The position numbers and the translations under genes are program-made. The notes under the pieces are model-generated. The model searched no databases and was not told the DNA's origin. It was given only the letters and a program-made list of their open reading frames with translations. This document shows positions 49,802 to 60,734 of a DNA stretch of 64,000 nucleotides, one piece after another. Every line of letters begins with the position of its first letter. Position 1 is the first letter of the stretch. The DNA is from Rallus limicola (lineage: Eukaryota > Chordata > Aves > Gruiformes > Rallidae), in the NCBI GenBank assembly GCA_022605955.1, contig JAKCOZ010000008.1, positions 37,860,547 through 37,924,546 of the forward strand, in the 5' to 3' direction.

Positions 49802-49889
49802 CTAGAAGATCATTCTGTGGCAGCCATTTGACAAGCTTTACATTCTTTGGCAGGTTGGGGGGTGCCTTTCCTGTGTACCGCCACAAAAC
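49802..49889 (-). CDS. UGT1A: UGT1A shared exon 3
   Basis: 88 bp, phase 0 to phase 1. Encodes [20 protein letters not shown] and KWLPQNDLL, containing the WLPQNDLL part of the UGT donor site. Acceptor 'cttctcttaaaag', donor GTAGGT. Confidence 0.96.
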
Positions 49890-50135
49890 CTTTTAAGAGA
49901 AGGAAATAGAATGTCAGTTCTCAGGAACCAGCCTCTTTTAGGCACACCTAAGAACATTTGTCATGCAGAAAGCTCGTTTTGTCATGCAGAGCAGCTGGGG
50001 TGATGGTTACTTCTGCTGTCAGGGAGCAGGAGGAAGAAGGGAGTACCAAGAGCACTGAAAGCCAAAGGTAATGATGTACTGTGGTTGAAAAGAGTGTTGA
50101 ATTGCTGTGCTGGGAGGGGGAGAGGGAAACCATAC

Positions 50136-50267
50136 CGTCTGAGGGACAGATCCCAAGGCATCTGCGATTTCTATGGCTTTCTTCATAGGAATCTCAGAGA
50201 CCATGGAGCCCAGTGAGAAGACAACGATGCCATGTTCTCCAGAGGCATTCACGATAGCTTCAAATTC
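50136..50267 (-). CDS. UGT1A: UGT1A shared exon 2
   Basis: 132 bp, 44 codons, phase 0 at both ends. Encodes [20 protein letters not shown] then [19 protein letters not shown] to …VPQT. The [18 protein letters not shown] stretch is the start of the conserved nucleotide-sugar half and is nearly identical to human UGT1A. Acceptor 'gtctcggcag', donor GTATGG. Confidence 0.97.
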
Positions 50268-52625
50268 CTGCCGAGACAAAGCACATCCTTAGTCAAAGTC
50301 AGATACTGAAAATTAGATATCTGTATGAAAATGAGTCCTGGGGGGGAGGGGAGGAAATGGGCAAAGGTGGAAAAACAAAGTTGTGGAGGCACATGAGCGT
50401 TTGCAGAATTGGAGCCCAAACTGAGATTCAGTATGGGCATGAGAAAATCCATGCAGCGAAGCCTGCCTGCTAAAAAGACATCGGTTTTCATGCAGTAAAA
50501 ATATGCTGTACTGACCCCCAGGTGAAGCCACCATACTTTATTTTTTATATTTATTGCAAGTTAGATGTTTTGGCTTTAGAGTTGATGCAGTCCTTTTCCA
50601 GACCATGCAGCTGCAAGAGAGAATTAAGATTTTTGAAAAGTGTTCTGACAGCAAACTTGTGGCTTTATTTGATCTGCTTTGAGTATGACAATGTTGAACT
50701 GCTGCCAGTTGTTGGGGTTTCTTTTTTACCTGCTTTGTTTGTTTGATTTAAATAAATGAAAGGGTAGGAGATGTGTCCAAGAACAAAGATCCAAGAACAA
50801 AAGGATTCTGATGAAGCATTAAAACCAGCTGGAGGTCAGAGCAATATGGTAAAGCCAGGGAGGGAAAGACAAAACTGGAGGGAATTGTTGCAAGCAAAGT
50901 TAAACTAGAGGAATAAAATGAACTAAATGTTCCTGTTGGAACGAGTCCAGAGGAGTCCACGAAGATGATCAGGGAGCTGGAGCACCTCTCCTATGAAGAC
51001 AGGCTGAGGGAGTTGGACTTGTTCATTCTGGAGAAGAGAAGGCTCTGAGGTGACCTAATTATGGCCTACCAATACTTACAGAGGTCCTGCAGGAAAGTGG
51101 GAGATGGGCTGTTCACCAAGGAGTGCAGGGATGGGACGAGGGGCAGTGGCTTCAAGCTGAAAGAGGCCAGGGCTAGGTTAGATGTTAGGGAGAAATTCTT
51201 TACTCTGAGAGTGGTGAGGCCCTGGCACAGGGTGCCCAGAGAGGCTGTGGAAGCCCCATCCCCGAAGGTGTTCAGGGCCAAGTTGGATGGAGCTTTGGGC
51301 AACCTGGTCTAGTGGAGGTTGTCCCTGCCCATGGCAGGGGGGTTGGAACTAGATGGACTTTGGGGTTCCTTCCAACCCAAAGCTTTCTGTGATTCTATTA
51401 TTCCTGTAAGTCTGACAATTGAAATTTTATCTCTAGAGTATGAGGAGATAACTGAGATTGACCCTCTTAGCTTATGCTCCATTATGTATTTTCCTGGCTG
51501 ACCAGAGTGCTGTGGCCCTGTGCTTGAGGCTGGATCCTGATGAGAAGGAGCCATGGAAGGTTTGGTGATAGCTGCACACTGAAGAGCAGCCCTGATGCTC
51601 TCCTGGGGACAAATAAGGTGAAATGTAACCCTTACTCAGGGCTTGCTTCTGTCCTGCTGGATTTCTCTGATGACATGCTCTCCATTAAGGCATCATAGGT
51701 GCCTGGTTGGGAGCTCTGTGTAAACTCACAGACATCTGGGAACCACAAAATCCTCCCCAAATTACAAACGTGGGTTTTGGTACAAAATTTGTTGGCAGTT
51801 CCTGATGTGTTGGAACAGATACGGTGATTCCAGGGACTATTTTAGCCTTTTTTATTTCCCACGGGACCAGGCACGTCAGTTTTCTTCTGTCCTTTAAATG
51901 TTTCCCTGTGCCAAGGTCTGACCTTCTGCTCAGAAATGCCACCACCATTAGGAAATGTTTCGTAGCCTGTCTTTGTCATTAGGTGGGTTGTCTTGCTGAA
52001 GTCTCTTTAAGCAGCATCTCCCTGTGCTGGTGACCTTTATGAAATATCTGCACTGAAAAGTAAGACAAAGTGCTAGGGTTTACTAGAAAGTGGCAGGTAT
52101 CCCATATTTAGGAAGCTTGGCATAGGTCAAGTAAAATATAGTTGCAGTCTGTATATTCTGGGACAGAATATTTTACAGAAATGAAGCTGATCTCTTCATG
52201 CTTCACTCAATGGAGCAGCGATCTCAATAAGGTCTGCTGCTGTCTGAAATTCCTGCAGTGACGGCCCTATGCTCAAGGGCAGAAGACCAGTGTGGCCTGA
52301 CCTGCTTCATCACCCCAGCTAGCACCAAGTCTTGTAAACAGGTATAAAACCCTGGTTACTGGTTTTGTACTGGTAACAGGCTACAGGAAAATACTGAGGG
52401 GAAAATCCCAGCTTTTCTCGCAGGGAATCTGGGAGGCATTCCATGAGATAACTTACTCATCGTTGCTGATGGGGTGCTGAGGTGCAAAGAGTGCTTTCCT
52501 AGCCACTTCCACCTGGCTTGCTCCCCTGTTGTTGTCTGTTACTGGGGGGAGCTCCACCTCACGGTGAGAGCAAGCAGTGCAGCCACAGCTAAACCAAGGG
52601 ACACGAAGTAAAGAAGATAACTGAC
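50268..52625 (-). other. UGT1A: UGT1A intron between proximal first exon and exon 2
   Basis: 2,358 bp. Contains one CR1 fragment (50931-51402) and otherwise unique AT-rich sequence. This is the shortest of the three exon 1-to-exon 2 distances. Confidence 0.85.
50931..51402 (+). mobile_element. CR1 LINE 3' fragment, antisense to UGT1A
   Basis: 'acgagtccagaggagtccac', 'aggctgagggagttggac', 'gagaaattctttactctgag' and 'ttccttccaacccaaagc', ending 'ctgtgattctattattcc'. Inserted in the UGT1A intron in the opposite orientation to the gene. Confidence 0.88.
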
Positions 52626-53477
52626 CTGTGATAATGCTTTTTCCCGAGCACAGTTTATGCCTCCGACCAAGACCATGTTAGGCATTAAAGGCCTGGGGTA
52701 CTCAAACACAAAGTCATATTTCATGAGCCAAATGGACGCGTGGCTGAACAGCTTGAGCACCGTTGCCTCTTGTTGGAGGAATTCTTTGATCAAAGGATCG
52801 TAGGGCGAATAAAGCGAGCTGCAAGCCAGGGAACCGCTCAGGCTAGCTACGAGATTGCCTGCGCGCTGGAGGAACGCCATGCGGTCCGTGTAGCGAGTGA
52901 AGAACCTAGGGATGTAGGAAGGAGGATTTGGGCAGAGGGTAGCGTGGGAGTCGAGGCTGCACGGCAGTCCCCGGACGAGGTACACAGAAGGAAGGGAGAG
53001 ATGTTCAGCCACTATCTGTCCGCATGGAAAGAAAGGATCCATAAAGACAGCATCAAATTTTCTTTCTTCAAGGTATTGGATCAGCTCTTTGTTAGACAGA
53101 AGGCGCTTGCAGGAATCAAAGAACATGGTTGTGATATTTGCCAGTTTTGAGAATTTTTCCAAGAAGGGTTGAGGTGTGAAACTCCTATAACCCAGTTTTT
53201 TAAATTCTGCCTCCACATACTCCTTGGTGTAAGGTACGGAGTATGTTTTGATGGAATAATGCACCGATGAATCTATCCGCAAGTTTATCTCTGGTGCAAC
53301 CACCACGATTTCATGTCCTCTCTGCCTGAGCCGCTCCACAACCAGGCGCATGCTGAGCCAGTGGCTCCCATCGATAGGTACAACCAAAAGCTTCCCACCT
53401 TCAGAAAAGGTCCGCAGGAACAAGAAAAACAGGACCCAGGAAGCAAGAGGGTTAAATCCTGGATTCGAAGATGCCAT
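52626..53477 (-). CDS. UGT1A: UGT1A first exon, proximal copy
   Basis: 284 codons from ATG at 53477 to donor GTCAGT at 52625; with the shared exons this gives 529 residues. It provides the N-terminal half of a UDP-glucuronosyltransferase that selects the lipophilic acceptor. Seen: a hydrophobic signal peptide (residues ~12-24, LASWVLFFLFL), then GGKLLVVPIDGSHWLSM with catalytic His39. The partner Asp147 lies in KFDAVFMDPF, an N-glycosylation sequon (NIT) is at 114, and the end is NMVLVGGINCAREKALSQ. Acceptor preference cannot be read from sequence. It is closer to the middle first exon than to the distal, UGT1A1-like one (shared KTYSVPYT, VYL/FMRGLPC, LMKYDFVFEYPRP-type segments). Frame intact. 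Confidence 0.95.
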
Positions 53478-53559
53478 TTTCCTTATGCTGTCAGCAAAGT
53501 TTCAAACAGCTGCTAAACTTCTGCCAGGGATGAGGAGCTGAATCGTGGGGTACTTTGCA

Positions 53560-53638
53560 GTTTAATCCTAACTAAGGTAAGAGTTTAATTTTTAACAGGC
53601 TGTATGTTTGTGGGCAGAAATAAGGGGTAATTTTTAAC
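53560..53638 (-). promoter_or_regulatory. UGT1A: Cluster of three HNF1-like sites upstream of proximal UGT1A first exon
   Basis: On the minus strand, GTTAGGATTAAAC (53572-53560), GTTAAAAATTAAA (53596-53584) and GTTAAAAATTACC (53638-53626) resemble the HNF1 palindrome GTTAATNATTAAC. They lie about 83-161 bases before the ATG. The middle and upper ones are the better matches. HNF1 is an established activator of mammalian UGT1A promoters at comparable distances. Binding here is inference. No TATA box is evident. Confidence 0.45.
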
Positions 53639-54300
53639 TGTGGGTAAAGATTGGGTTTATCATCTGTGCACAGTGAAGGCTTTAAACAACTGGTAAAGGT
53701 AAAGATGAGTGGTTGAATTAACATTAGAGGATTCAAATGCTCGAGAGTGGAGTGACCAGTAGCGTGTCACACTGAAAGACTCAACAGTCATGAATGGGAT
53801 GTAACACCTGTCCCAGCAGTTGCTATCTTATTAACACCTGGTTAATGAATAACTCTCTACCTTGAGTTTGCTCAGCTGACTGGGCACAAAACTCAGAACA
53901 AAAGTCTGCCCTTTGGATTACCTTGCCCTCTCGGAAGTCTAAACAAGAAGCAATAATTGACCAGGGTTTGATATGGAATGGGTTGATAAGGTTTATCTTC
54001 AGAATTGGTTCTGTAGTGGAGCTGTTATCAAAGTGAAAGCCCTGGGTCTACAGTGGTAAATGTGATGCAAGCTTAGCAATAACTTCTGTTTGCAATGGCA
54101 CCATTGTCTGAAAAAATAAATGCACTATTTACATAGCCCATCTGGAGATTTGAACAACCTAGGGAGAGAGGGTAGGTAGACAGGTACAATCTGGGGTTTC
54201 TTTTTCCTAATCATCCTCTTATATGCTGTCTTATACACACTCAGAAGCAAATGAGCTCCCTCTGCCATCTCTGACTGCATACTGCTGGTTCTGGGGTATT
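53639..54300. other. Inter-first-exon spacer, nothing recognised
   Basis: AT-rich non-coding DNA between the proximal promoter region and an inverted CR1. May contain further upstream promoter elements. Confidence 0.4.
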
Positions 54301-54738
54301 CACAGAATCACAGGAGTTGGAAGGGACCTCAAGAGATCATTGGGACCACCTCCCCCTGCCCCCCACTGCCAAAGCAGCTCCCCAGCTCATATTGCAGATA
54401 GGTGTCCAGATGGGTCTGGAATATCTCCAGAGAAGGGGACTCCACCACCTCCCTGGGCAGCCTATTCCACTGCTTCCTCACCCTCACTGGGAAAAAGTTC
54501 ATCCGCATGTTGGTGCAGAACTTGCTGTGCTCCAACTTGCAGCCATTGCCCCTTGTTCTGTCTCTTGAGACCACTGAAAAGGGTCTGGCCAATTCCCCCT
54601 GCATCCCATATTTAAGATATTTATAAACATTAATAAGGTCCCCCCCTTAGTCTTCTTTTCTCCAGGCTGAACAGCCCCAGCTCACTCAGCCTTTCCTCAT
54701 AGGGGAGATGCTCCAGGCCCTTCATCATCTTTGTAGCC
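54301..54738 (-). mobile_element. CR1 LINE 3' fragment
   Basis: Inverted copy beginning 'cacagaatcacaggagttgg' and running through 'ctccagagaaggggactcc' and 'ttataaacattaataagg' to 'cttcatcatctttgtagccc'. Same subfamily as 11926 and 37785; sense orientation relative to UGT1A. Confidence 0.9.
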
Positions 54739-55166
54739 CATTCGCAAGCTCTATGACATGCTGTAGGTGTCTGGGAACATACAAATTGTTCATTCCCCAT
54801 TTCCATTTTTTTTCTGCTACCAAGTCTCCACAACTGTTTGGGATAATAAATCATATGACCTAGGATCATTTAGTCATTTATCTGATTACAGCATCCGTGA
54901 TCATCTAGTATTATGGTCTTATGCCTACAACAAGCCATGCTATAGGCAGCTCTGTAGCTTAGACAACTTCACCTAAGCTCTCCTGGAGAGAAAACCCTTC
55001 AGCAGCTTGCAGGGCAGATCTTGTAATCATCTATCAGAGCCTGAGATTCCCACTCCCAGACCATGCCAACCTGGCATTCGATCGCATATTGGCTCAAGCA
55101 CAACAAGAAAGTCTTAAAGAGTCACTAATAAATGCTGTAATACCCTCAATGTAAACAAGGACAAAC
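54739..55166. other. UGT1A intronic spacer, nothing recognised
   Basis: Non-coding sequence downstream of the middle first exon. Confidence 0.4.
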
Positions 55167-56015
55167 CTTTGACAACGGTTTCTTCTGCTCACAGTTGATG
55201 CCTCCAATATAGACCATATTTGGCATTATTGGGCGTGGATAGTCAAAAACAAAGTCATATCTCATCAGCCAAACAGACGCTTTGCTAAACAGTTCGAGTA
55301 CTGTTACTTCTCTGTGAAGAAACTCAGAAGCTAAGCTCTCATATTTTAAATAAAACAGATAGCAAAGCAAATGCTCTGAAGACCCAACCAGGAAGTTCTT
55401 CACACGTTCTGTAAAGGTCATGCGATCTGAATTGGATGTAAAAGTCCTCGGCACGTAAGAATAAGGACTGGGACACTGGGTGGCTTTGTAGTCTAAGGTA
55501 CATGGAAGACCACGCATGAAGTACACTGAAGGGAGGGAGAGATATTCAGCAACAATTGGCCCACAGGGCAACACAGGATCCATCATAACAGCATCAAATT
55601 TGCTGTCCTGGAGGTACTTCATTAATTCTTCATCATATAAAAGATGCCGACAGGTGGAAGAGAACATGTTGGTCAGTTCTGATATATTCATGAGTAAAGT
55701 TACAAACTTTTCTAGAAAGGGAGGGTTATCAAAACATTTTTCACCAAGGGAATGGTAGTGTCTATCCAGAAACTCCTGTGTGTATGGCACAGAGTATGTC
55801 TTGATGGTGAAAGATTGTGGGTTTTTCATAAGAAAAGTGGCTTCAGGAATCACCGCTACAATTTCGTGCCCCCTCTCACTGAGTTTCTCCAGAACGATGC
55901 GCATGCTCAGCCAGTGACTTCCATCCTGTGGCACAACCAAGAGCTTCCCACCTTCTGCCAAACTCCAGAAAGAAAGAAAAAGGACAAGCCCAGCATATAT
56001 CTGGTACCTCCACAT
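55167..56015 (-). CDS. UGT1A: UGT1A first exon, middle copy
   Basis: 283 codons from ATG at 56015 to donor GTTTGT at 55166; 528 residues with the shared exons. Signal peptide MWRYQIYAGLVLFLSFWSLA, then GGKLLVVPQDGSHWLSM with catalytic His34. Asp146 lies in KFDAVMMDPV, an NIS sequon is at 110, and the end is NMVYIGGINCEQKKPLSK. The frame is open 22 codons further upstream (ATG at 56081). The inner ATG is preferred because it directly precedes the signal peptide and gives the usual family length. The SVYFMRGLPC segment recalls the SVYLFRG segment of human UGT1A6. I do not assign an orthologue. Confidence 0.94.
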
Positions 56016-56109
56016 AACTGTCACGGAGCTGTTTGCAGGAGAAGAAATGAACTGTTCCTTCTTACTTCCTCCAAGCAGCATATGAAAGCCAGAAATAGTT
56101 GCACCTCAC

Positions 56110-56116
56110 TTATAAA
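56110..56116 (-). promoter_or_regulatory. UGT1A: TATA-like box of middle UGT1A first exon
   Basis: Minus-strand TTTATAA about 95-101 bases before the ATG, a position that would allow a ~60-70 base 5' UTR. Sequence match only. Confidence 0.4.
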
Positions 56117-56309
56117 TTGACGGTCTCTAATCTTTATCTCTACAAAATATTTACTAAGACAAGTTATCTGAGTTCAAAGATCATGCATTAGACTGCGATA
56201 AAAGCATTGATAAAAGTGCTATCAATGGATCTGGTAGGGCTGGACATGAGATGGCAGTGTATGCTTGCAGACCAGAAAGCCATCTATGTCCTGGTCTGCA
56301 TCATGACCA

Positions 56310-56548
56310 GCAGATTAAGGGTGGTAATTGTCCCCATCTACTCTACCTGGAGTACTGGGCCCAGCTCTGGGGTTCCCAGTATATGACAGGCATGGACCTA
56401 TTGGAGCAAGTCCAGTGGAGGGCCACAAAGATGACGAGAAGGGCTGAAGCACCTCTCCTATTAAGACAGGCTGAGAGAGTTGAGATTGTTCATCCTGGAG
56501 AAGAGGAAGCTCTGGGGAGACCTATTGCATCTTTCAATACTTAAAGGG
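56310..56548 (+). mobile_element. CR1 LINE, degraded internal fragment
   Basis: 'ctacctggagtactgggccc', 'ggcatggacctattggagca' and 'ggctgagagagttgagattg' correspond to the CR1 ORF2 C-terminal coding region. It lacks the element's 3' end, unlike most copies here. Confidence 0.75.
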
Positions 56549-57449
56549 GGCTCATAAGAAAGACAGGGAAGCCATTCCATGTGTTTACATTATCTTAAAT
56601 GATAGAGAACAATCAGTAGAGTCTTTGGTTAGCAGAAGTAGCAGTTCTTTGTAGAGGGATTTTTCTGGATCAGAGTTTTTTGAAGCAATTCACTGTGCAC
56701 TTGCCTGTCCTCTGCCAGATTAAAGTCAGGAGTACTGCTTCCCAACGTTCATGGCCACAGAGCCTCTCCAGGTTGCTTATAAGACAAGGAGTGTGTTGCA
56801 GTATTGTTGTGAAAGACCTAGCCTCCAACTTTCCCTCTTACGTCTTTGCTCCGAAGGGTACCTGGAGTTCCCACAGGACATTCCACACAGCAAGCATGAG
56901 CTGGCACACCAAGCAGTGGTGTCACCAAAGTTTGAGTAACATATTAACCAAACACCTTTTTTATATAAACAATGATGCAGCAGAATATGCAGCTCTTGCT
57001 CAAGAGGGGCCATAAAAGTTTGTAGGTGCGCGGCGTGTGGCCAAACGTCTTTTCCAAAGCAATGACACAGCAGAATGTGTGGTCTTTGCTCAAGAGGCCG
57101 TAAGAGTTTATAGGTGAGAGGCTACAGGAGAAGTGGTTTTGGAAGCTCTTAATAATAGCTGTATTTCAAAAGAAGTTAATGAGGCTTGGCCGTGGCACAA
57201 GCCAAGAGAAGTCCACACTTGTGTCCTGTGCTTACCAAAAGGAGAAACCAGTTTCTGAGCTGTTTCTGCGTGGGCTATGATAAAATTTTTAAAGCAAAGA
57301 CCCCTCCAAAACTGTGTTAGAAACTCCTGTTCTCTGTAACACTTGATCACAGCCTATAGCTACTCAATAGGGAGTAATAATGATGGAGCCAAATTTTTCT
57401 GGGTGGCTGTAAGTAGCATAATAACGGCCACGAATGGCAGCTTGAGAGA
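56549..57449. repeat. Unique spacer with diverged ~60-bp direct repeat (56970-57028 / 57060-57116)
   Basis: Two copies about 90 bases apart share 'cagcagaat', 'tttgctcaagagg'-like and 'agtttgtaggtg'-like blocks with scattered substitutions. A TATATAAAC motif lies just before the first copy. Possibly an old LTR or tandem fragment; the family is not identified. Confidence 0.5.
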
Positions 57450-57578
57450 TCTGGACTGTACATATGGGGCTTTGGGAAACCTGGGCTGGTGGACGATATC
57501 CCTGCCCACAGCAGGGAGGAGGCACAAGATGATCTTTAAGATCGCTTCCAACCCAAACAATGATACCATTCTGAGATA
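57450..57578 (+). mobile_element. CR1 LINE, short degraded 3' end
   Basis: 'ggctttgggaaacctgggct', 'gatatccctgcccacagcag' and 'tcgcttccaacccaaacaat' mark the last ~130 bp of a CR1. Confidence 0.7.
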
Positions 57579-58021
57579 TGGAAAGAAGCTTTTTTACCTT
57601 AGAGATTTTATCTGCCAATAAGGCAGATTTCATGGAAAGAGAAAAGGTAAATGCCAAAAGTTTGCAAGGTTACAAAGTTAAAACAAGATACAGGAATGGC
57701 AGCTGAAGAAGAGCAGTTGCTGTCTAGGGAAGAGAAATTGAAATCCCCAACAAAGCACACCTGATCGGAGAGCTCTGGATGTTTACTTCATGCTGTGGAA
57801 ATTGTCTTGGAGCAAGTAGGAGTGATGGGAAATCTGGTTCGTGAAATGTCTACCTTTGGCAAAGGTATCTGGCTGTGATAAGCACATTTCAAGACTAAAA
57901 CTGTGTCCTAAAAGGTTTCTTTTGATAGGTGGTTCTGCATGTGGCATGCTAAAAAAAAAAAAGTGACTCCCATCAGCCAGCAAGAAGGACTATAACATAG
58001 CAGGAATGAGTTTCAGACATA
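57579..58021. other. Non-coding spacer
   Basis: Unique sequence with a short poly-A tract near 57951-57961. Nothing recognised. Confidence 0.4.
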
Positions 58022-58640
58022 GAATTATAGAATCATTAAGGTTGGAAAAGACCTCTAAGATCATCTAGTCCAACCATCCCCCTACCACCTATATTACTTA
58101 CTGGCCCGTGTCCCTAAGTACCTCATCCAGCCTTTCCTTGAACACCCTGAGTGACGGTGACTCCACCACCTCCCTGGGCAGCCTGCTCCAATGCCCAACC
58201 ACTCTTTCTGAGAAGAAATTTCTCCTCATTTCAAACCTGAACCTCCCCTGGCACAACTTGCAGCTGTTCCCTCTTGTCCTATCACTGGTTATCTGCAAGA
58301 GGCTGAGCCCCAGCTCTCCACAACCTCCTCTCAGTAGAGAAGAGTAAGGTCTCCCCTGAGGCTAAACAGTCCCAGGTTCCTCAGGTGCTCCTCACCAGAC
58401 TTGTGTTCCAGACCCCTCACCAGGTTCATTACCCTTCTCCGGACACACTCCAGGGCCTCAATGTCTGTCTTGTAGTGAGGGGCCCAAACCTGAACACGGT
58501 ATTCAATGTGTGGCCTCACCAGAGCTGAGCCCTTGGGGATGGTCACCCACCTGGTCCTGCTGGCCACACTATTCCTGATGCAAGTCAGGATGCAGTTGCC
58601 CTTCTTGACCACCTGGGCACACTCCTGGCTAAGATTCAGG
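58022..58640 (-). mobile_element. CR1 LINE, ~0.6 kb 3' fragment
   Basis: Inverted copy starting 'agaattatagaatcattaag'. It runs through the 3' UTR and into the ORF2 C-terminal region ('cctcaggtgctcctcaccag', 'ctccagggcctcaatgtctg'). Same subfamily as 17741-18058. Confidence 0.92.
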
Positions 58641-58930
58641 TGAGTGCCAACTAACACCAGCATCATTATGGTCCCATTCTGCAGCCTGCTAAAGCAAAAC
58701 TTTCTAGCTGTCAGTGAGGTGATCTTAAAAGACCAAAAACTAAAGGAGGTGGCTAGAAGGGATGCTCATGTGCAGTACCTCTGTGTGCATTTTCACACTT
58801 GAGTGACACAAGGGTCTCGCAGTAACCAGGCAATGTGGCATTACATATGCACTAAGGTGGCACTATGTCCTGAGGTAGTTAATCCAGAGTTGCTGACATA
58901 CTGTTAGGCTATGCTAACATGTAATCCACC
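58641..58930. other. Non-coding spacer before AT-rich repeat
   Basis: No feature recognised. Confidence 0.4.
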
Positions 58931-58934
58931 CTCA

Positions 58935-59500
58935 AATCTCACATTTAATATATAGTAGTAGGTATATTTGATATATACCTGTAAGGTATATATTGAGATA
59001 TATATATATATATATCTCACATTTAATATATAGTAGTAGGTATATATCAATATATATATTTGATATATACCTGTAAGGTATATATCAAATATATATATTT
59101 GATCTATATATATCAAATTGATATTGATCTATATATATCAAATATATATATATACCTACTACTATATATTAACACTATATATATAACACTATATATATAT
59201 ATATATAGATATCTCACATTTAATATATAGTAGTAGGTATATATCAATATATACCTGTAAGGTATATATCAAATATACCTACTACTATATATTAACTGTG
59301 AGATATATATATATATATATATATAGTGTTATATATATAGTGTTAATATATAGTAGTAGGTATATTTGATATATACCTGTAAGGTATATATTGATATATA
59401 CCTACTACTATATATTAAATGTTATATATTGATATATACCTACTACTATATATTAAATGTGAGATTTAATACTCACTATATATTAAATGTGAGATATTAC
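58935..59500. repeat. AT-rich array of direct and inverted modules with 81-bp-arm palindrome
   Basis: A module reading (ctca)catttaatatatagtagt plus aggtatat occurs repeatedly in both orientations (forward near 58938, 59014, 59214 and 59342; inverted near 59150, 59275, 59399 and 59439), separated by (TA)n runs. Within it, 59216-59296 and 59342-59422 form inverted arms of 81 bp matching at 78 positions around a 45-base AT-rich spacer. Four small perfect hairpins (atatacct-gta-aggtatat) lie at 58973-58991, 59065-59083, 59249-59267 and 59371-59389. Confidence 0.95.
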
Positions 59501-60299
59501 AGGGGTAACAAAAATTCAACAAACCACCTTCAGGGTAACGGCAATTTGGTAAGACTGTGGAAGTTGTGACACTGGGTTCTGAGCATCACACACAAACACC
59601 ATTTCACATGTGAGTCCAGAGACTGAAGTCTGCTGGCTGAACAGCTCATTCCAAAGAAAAGGGTGAAATGAGGTATCTGTCAGGAGAAAGTAAAGCTTGA
59701 AGTACAGAGTTGAGTGCCAGGGTTGTATGCTGGGTTTGTCTACCAAAAAAACCCACCCCAACATCTGCTAGTGTTGAGGGGCAGATAGTGGTTTTGGTTT
59801 GTTCATGATGTGAAAAAGTACTCCCCTTTGTCTCCTTTAAGCTTGCCAACAACTCATTTCAGTGTTAGTCATAGGTCAAGTATTGGGAGCAACTGCCTAT
59901 CAGTTCCCCTTTCACCTGTGTGATGCTTTTCAGGATTTTATAGACCTCTGTCATAGTTCTTGTCATAGGTTTACCTATGTGGTTTATTCAAACTCTGTTT
60001 TTTCTAGAGAATGCCAAGTTTGAATGCTCTTAATGCTTCAGTTTTACTGTGTGAGCTTCAGCTTTTTCTGAAAAGCTCTGGTTTGCAAAGTCTGTATCTG
60101 AAAACTTCACTTAACAGGAATAGTTATTTCTAAAAATCACTAAACAGGAATAGTTATTTCTAAAAATCGAAGCTATGATGTTACTCTACAAACCACAAAA
60201 TGCATTTGAGCATATGTTTAAAAAATATTAAATAAATACAACATCATTTTTATAAGAACAAAGCCAGCTGACTTATACTTTTATTTTTATTATGCCAGC
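59501..60299. repeat. Spacer with 30-bp exact tandem duplication at 60113-60168
   Basis: A 26-base block (aacaggaatagttatttcta plus aaaatc) recurs exactly 30 bases later, separated by 'acta'. The rest of the interval is AT-rich non-coding DNA. Confidence 0.7.
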
Positions 60300-60640
60300 T
60301 GATACTTCAAATACAGAGCATCACTGGTCTGGGATACACACAAAGAACGCAACAAGCTGGAGAAATCAGCCAAGATAAGCCTCATTAAAGTCAGCAAAGG
60401 CAAAACCAAAGTTCTGCTGCTGGGCTGAGATAAGCCCATGCCACATGACAGGCTGCACTCTAGCTGGACAGATGGCAGCTCTATAAAGATTGGACAAAAG
60501 TTGAATATGACTTGCAGCCATGGAGGCAATAGCATCCTGGGCTATACAAGCCAGCAGATGGAAAGAGGTGATCCTTCTCTTGGAGTTGGACTCAGTGATC
60601 CTTATGGATCCCTTTCAACTCAGTATATTCTATGATTCTC
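60300..60640 (+). mobile_element. CR1 LINE, old 3' fragment
   Basis: 'gtcagcaaaggcaaaaccaa', 'agttggactcagtgatcctt' and 'ctttcaactcagtatattct' followed by 'atgattctcc' identify a diverged CR1 with a recognisable 3' end. Confidence 0.65.
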
Positions 60641-60734
60641 CTCTGTTCAGCACTTGAGAAGTATCTGAAGATGTGTACCCGGTTGGGAGTTCTCCAGTAG
60701 AAGACTGACTTTGATGTACCAGATGATGTCCAGC

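Noticed and set aside
52740..53150. 136-codon + strand frame
   Set aside because: Antisense to the proximal UGT1A first exon.
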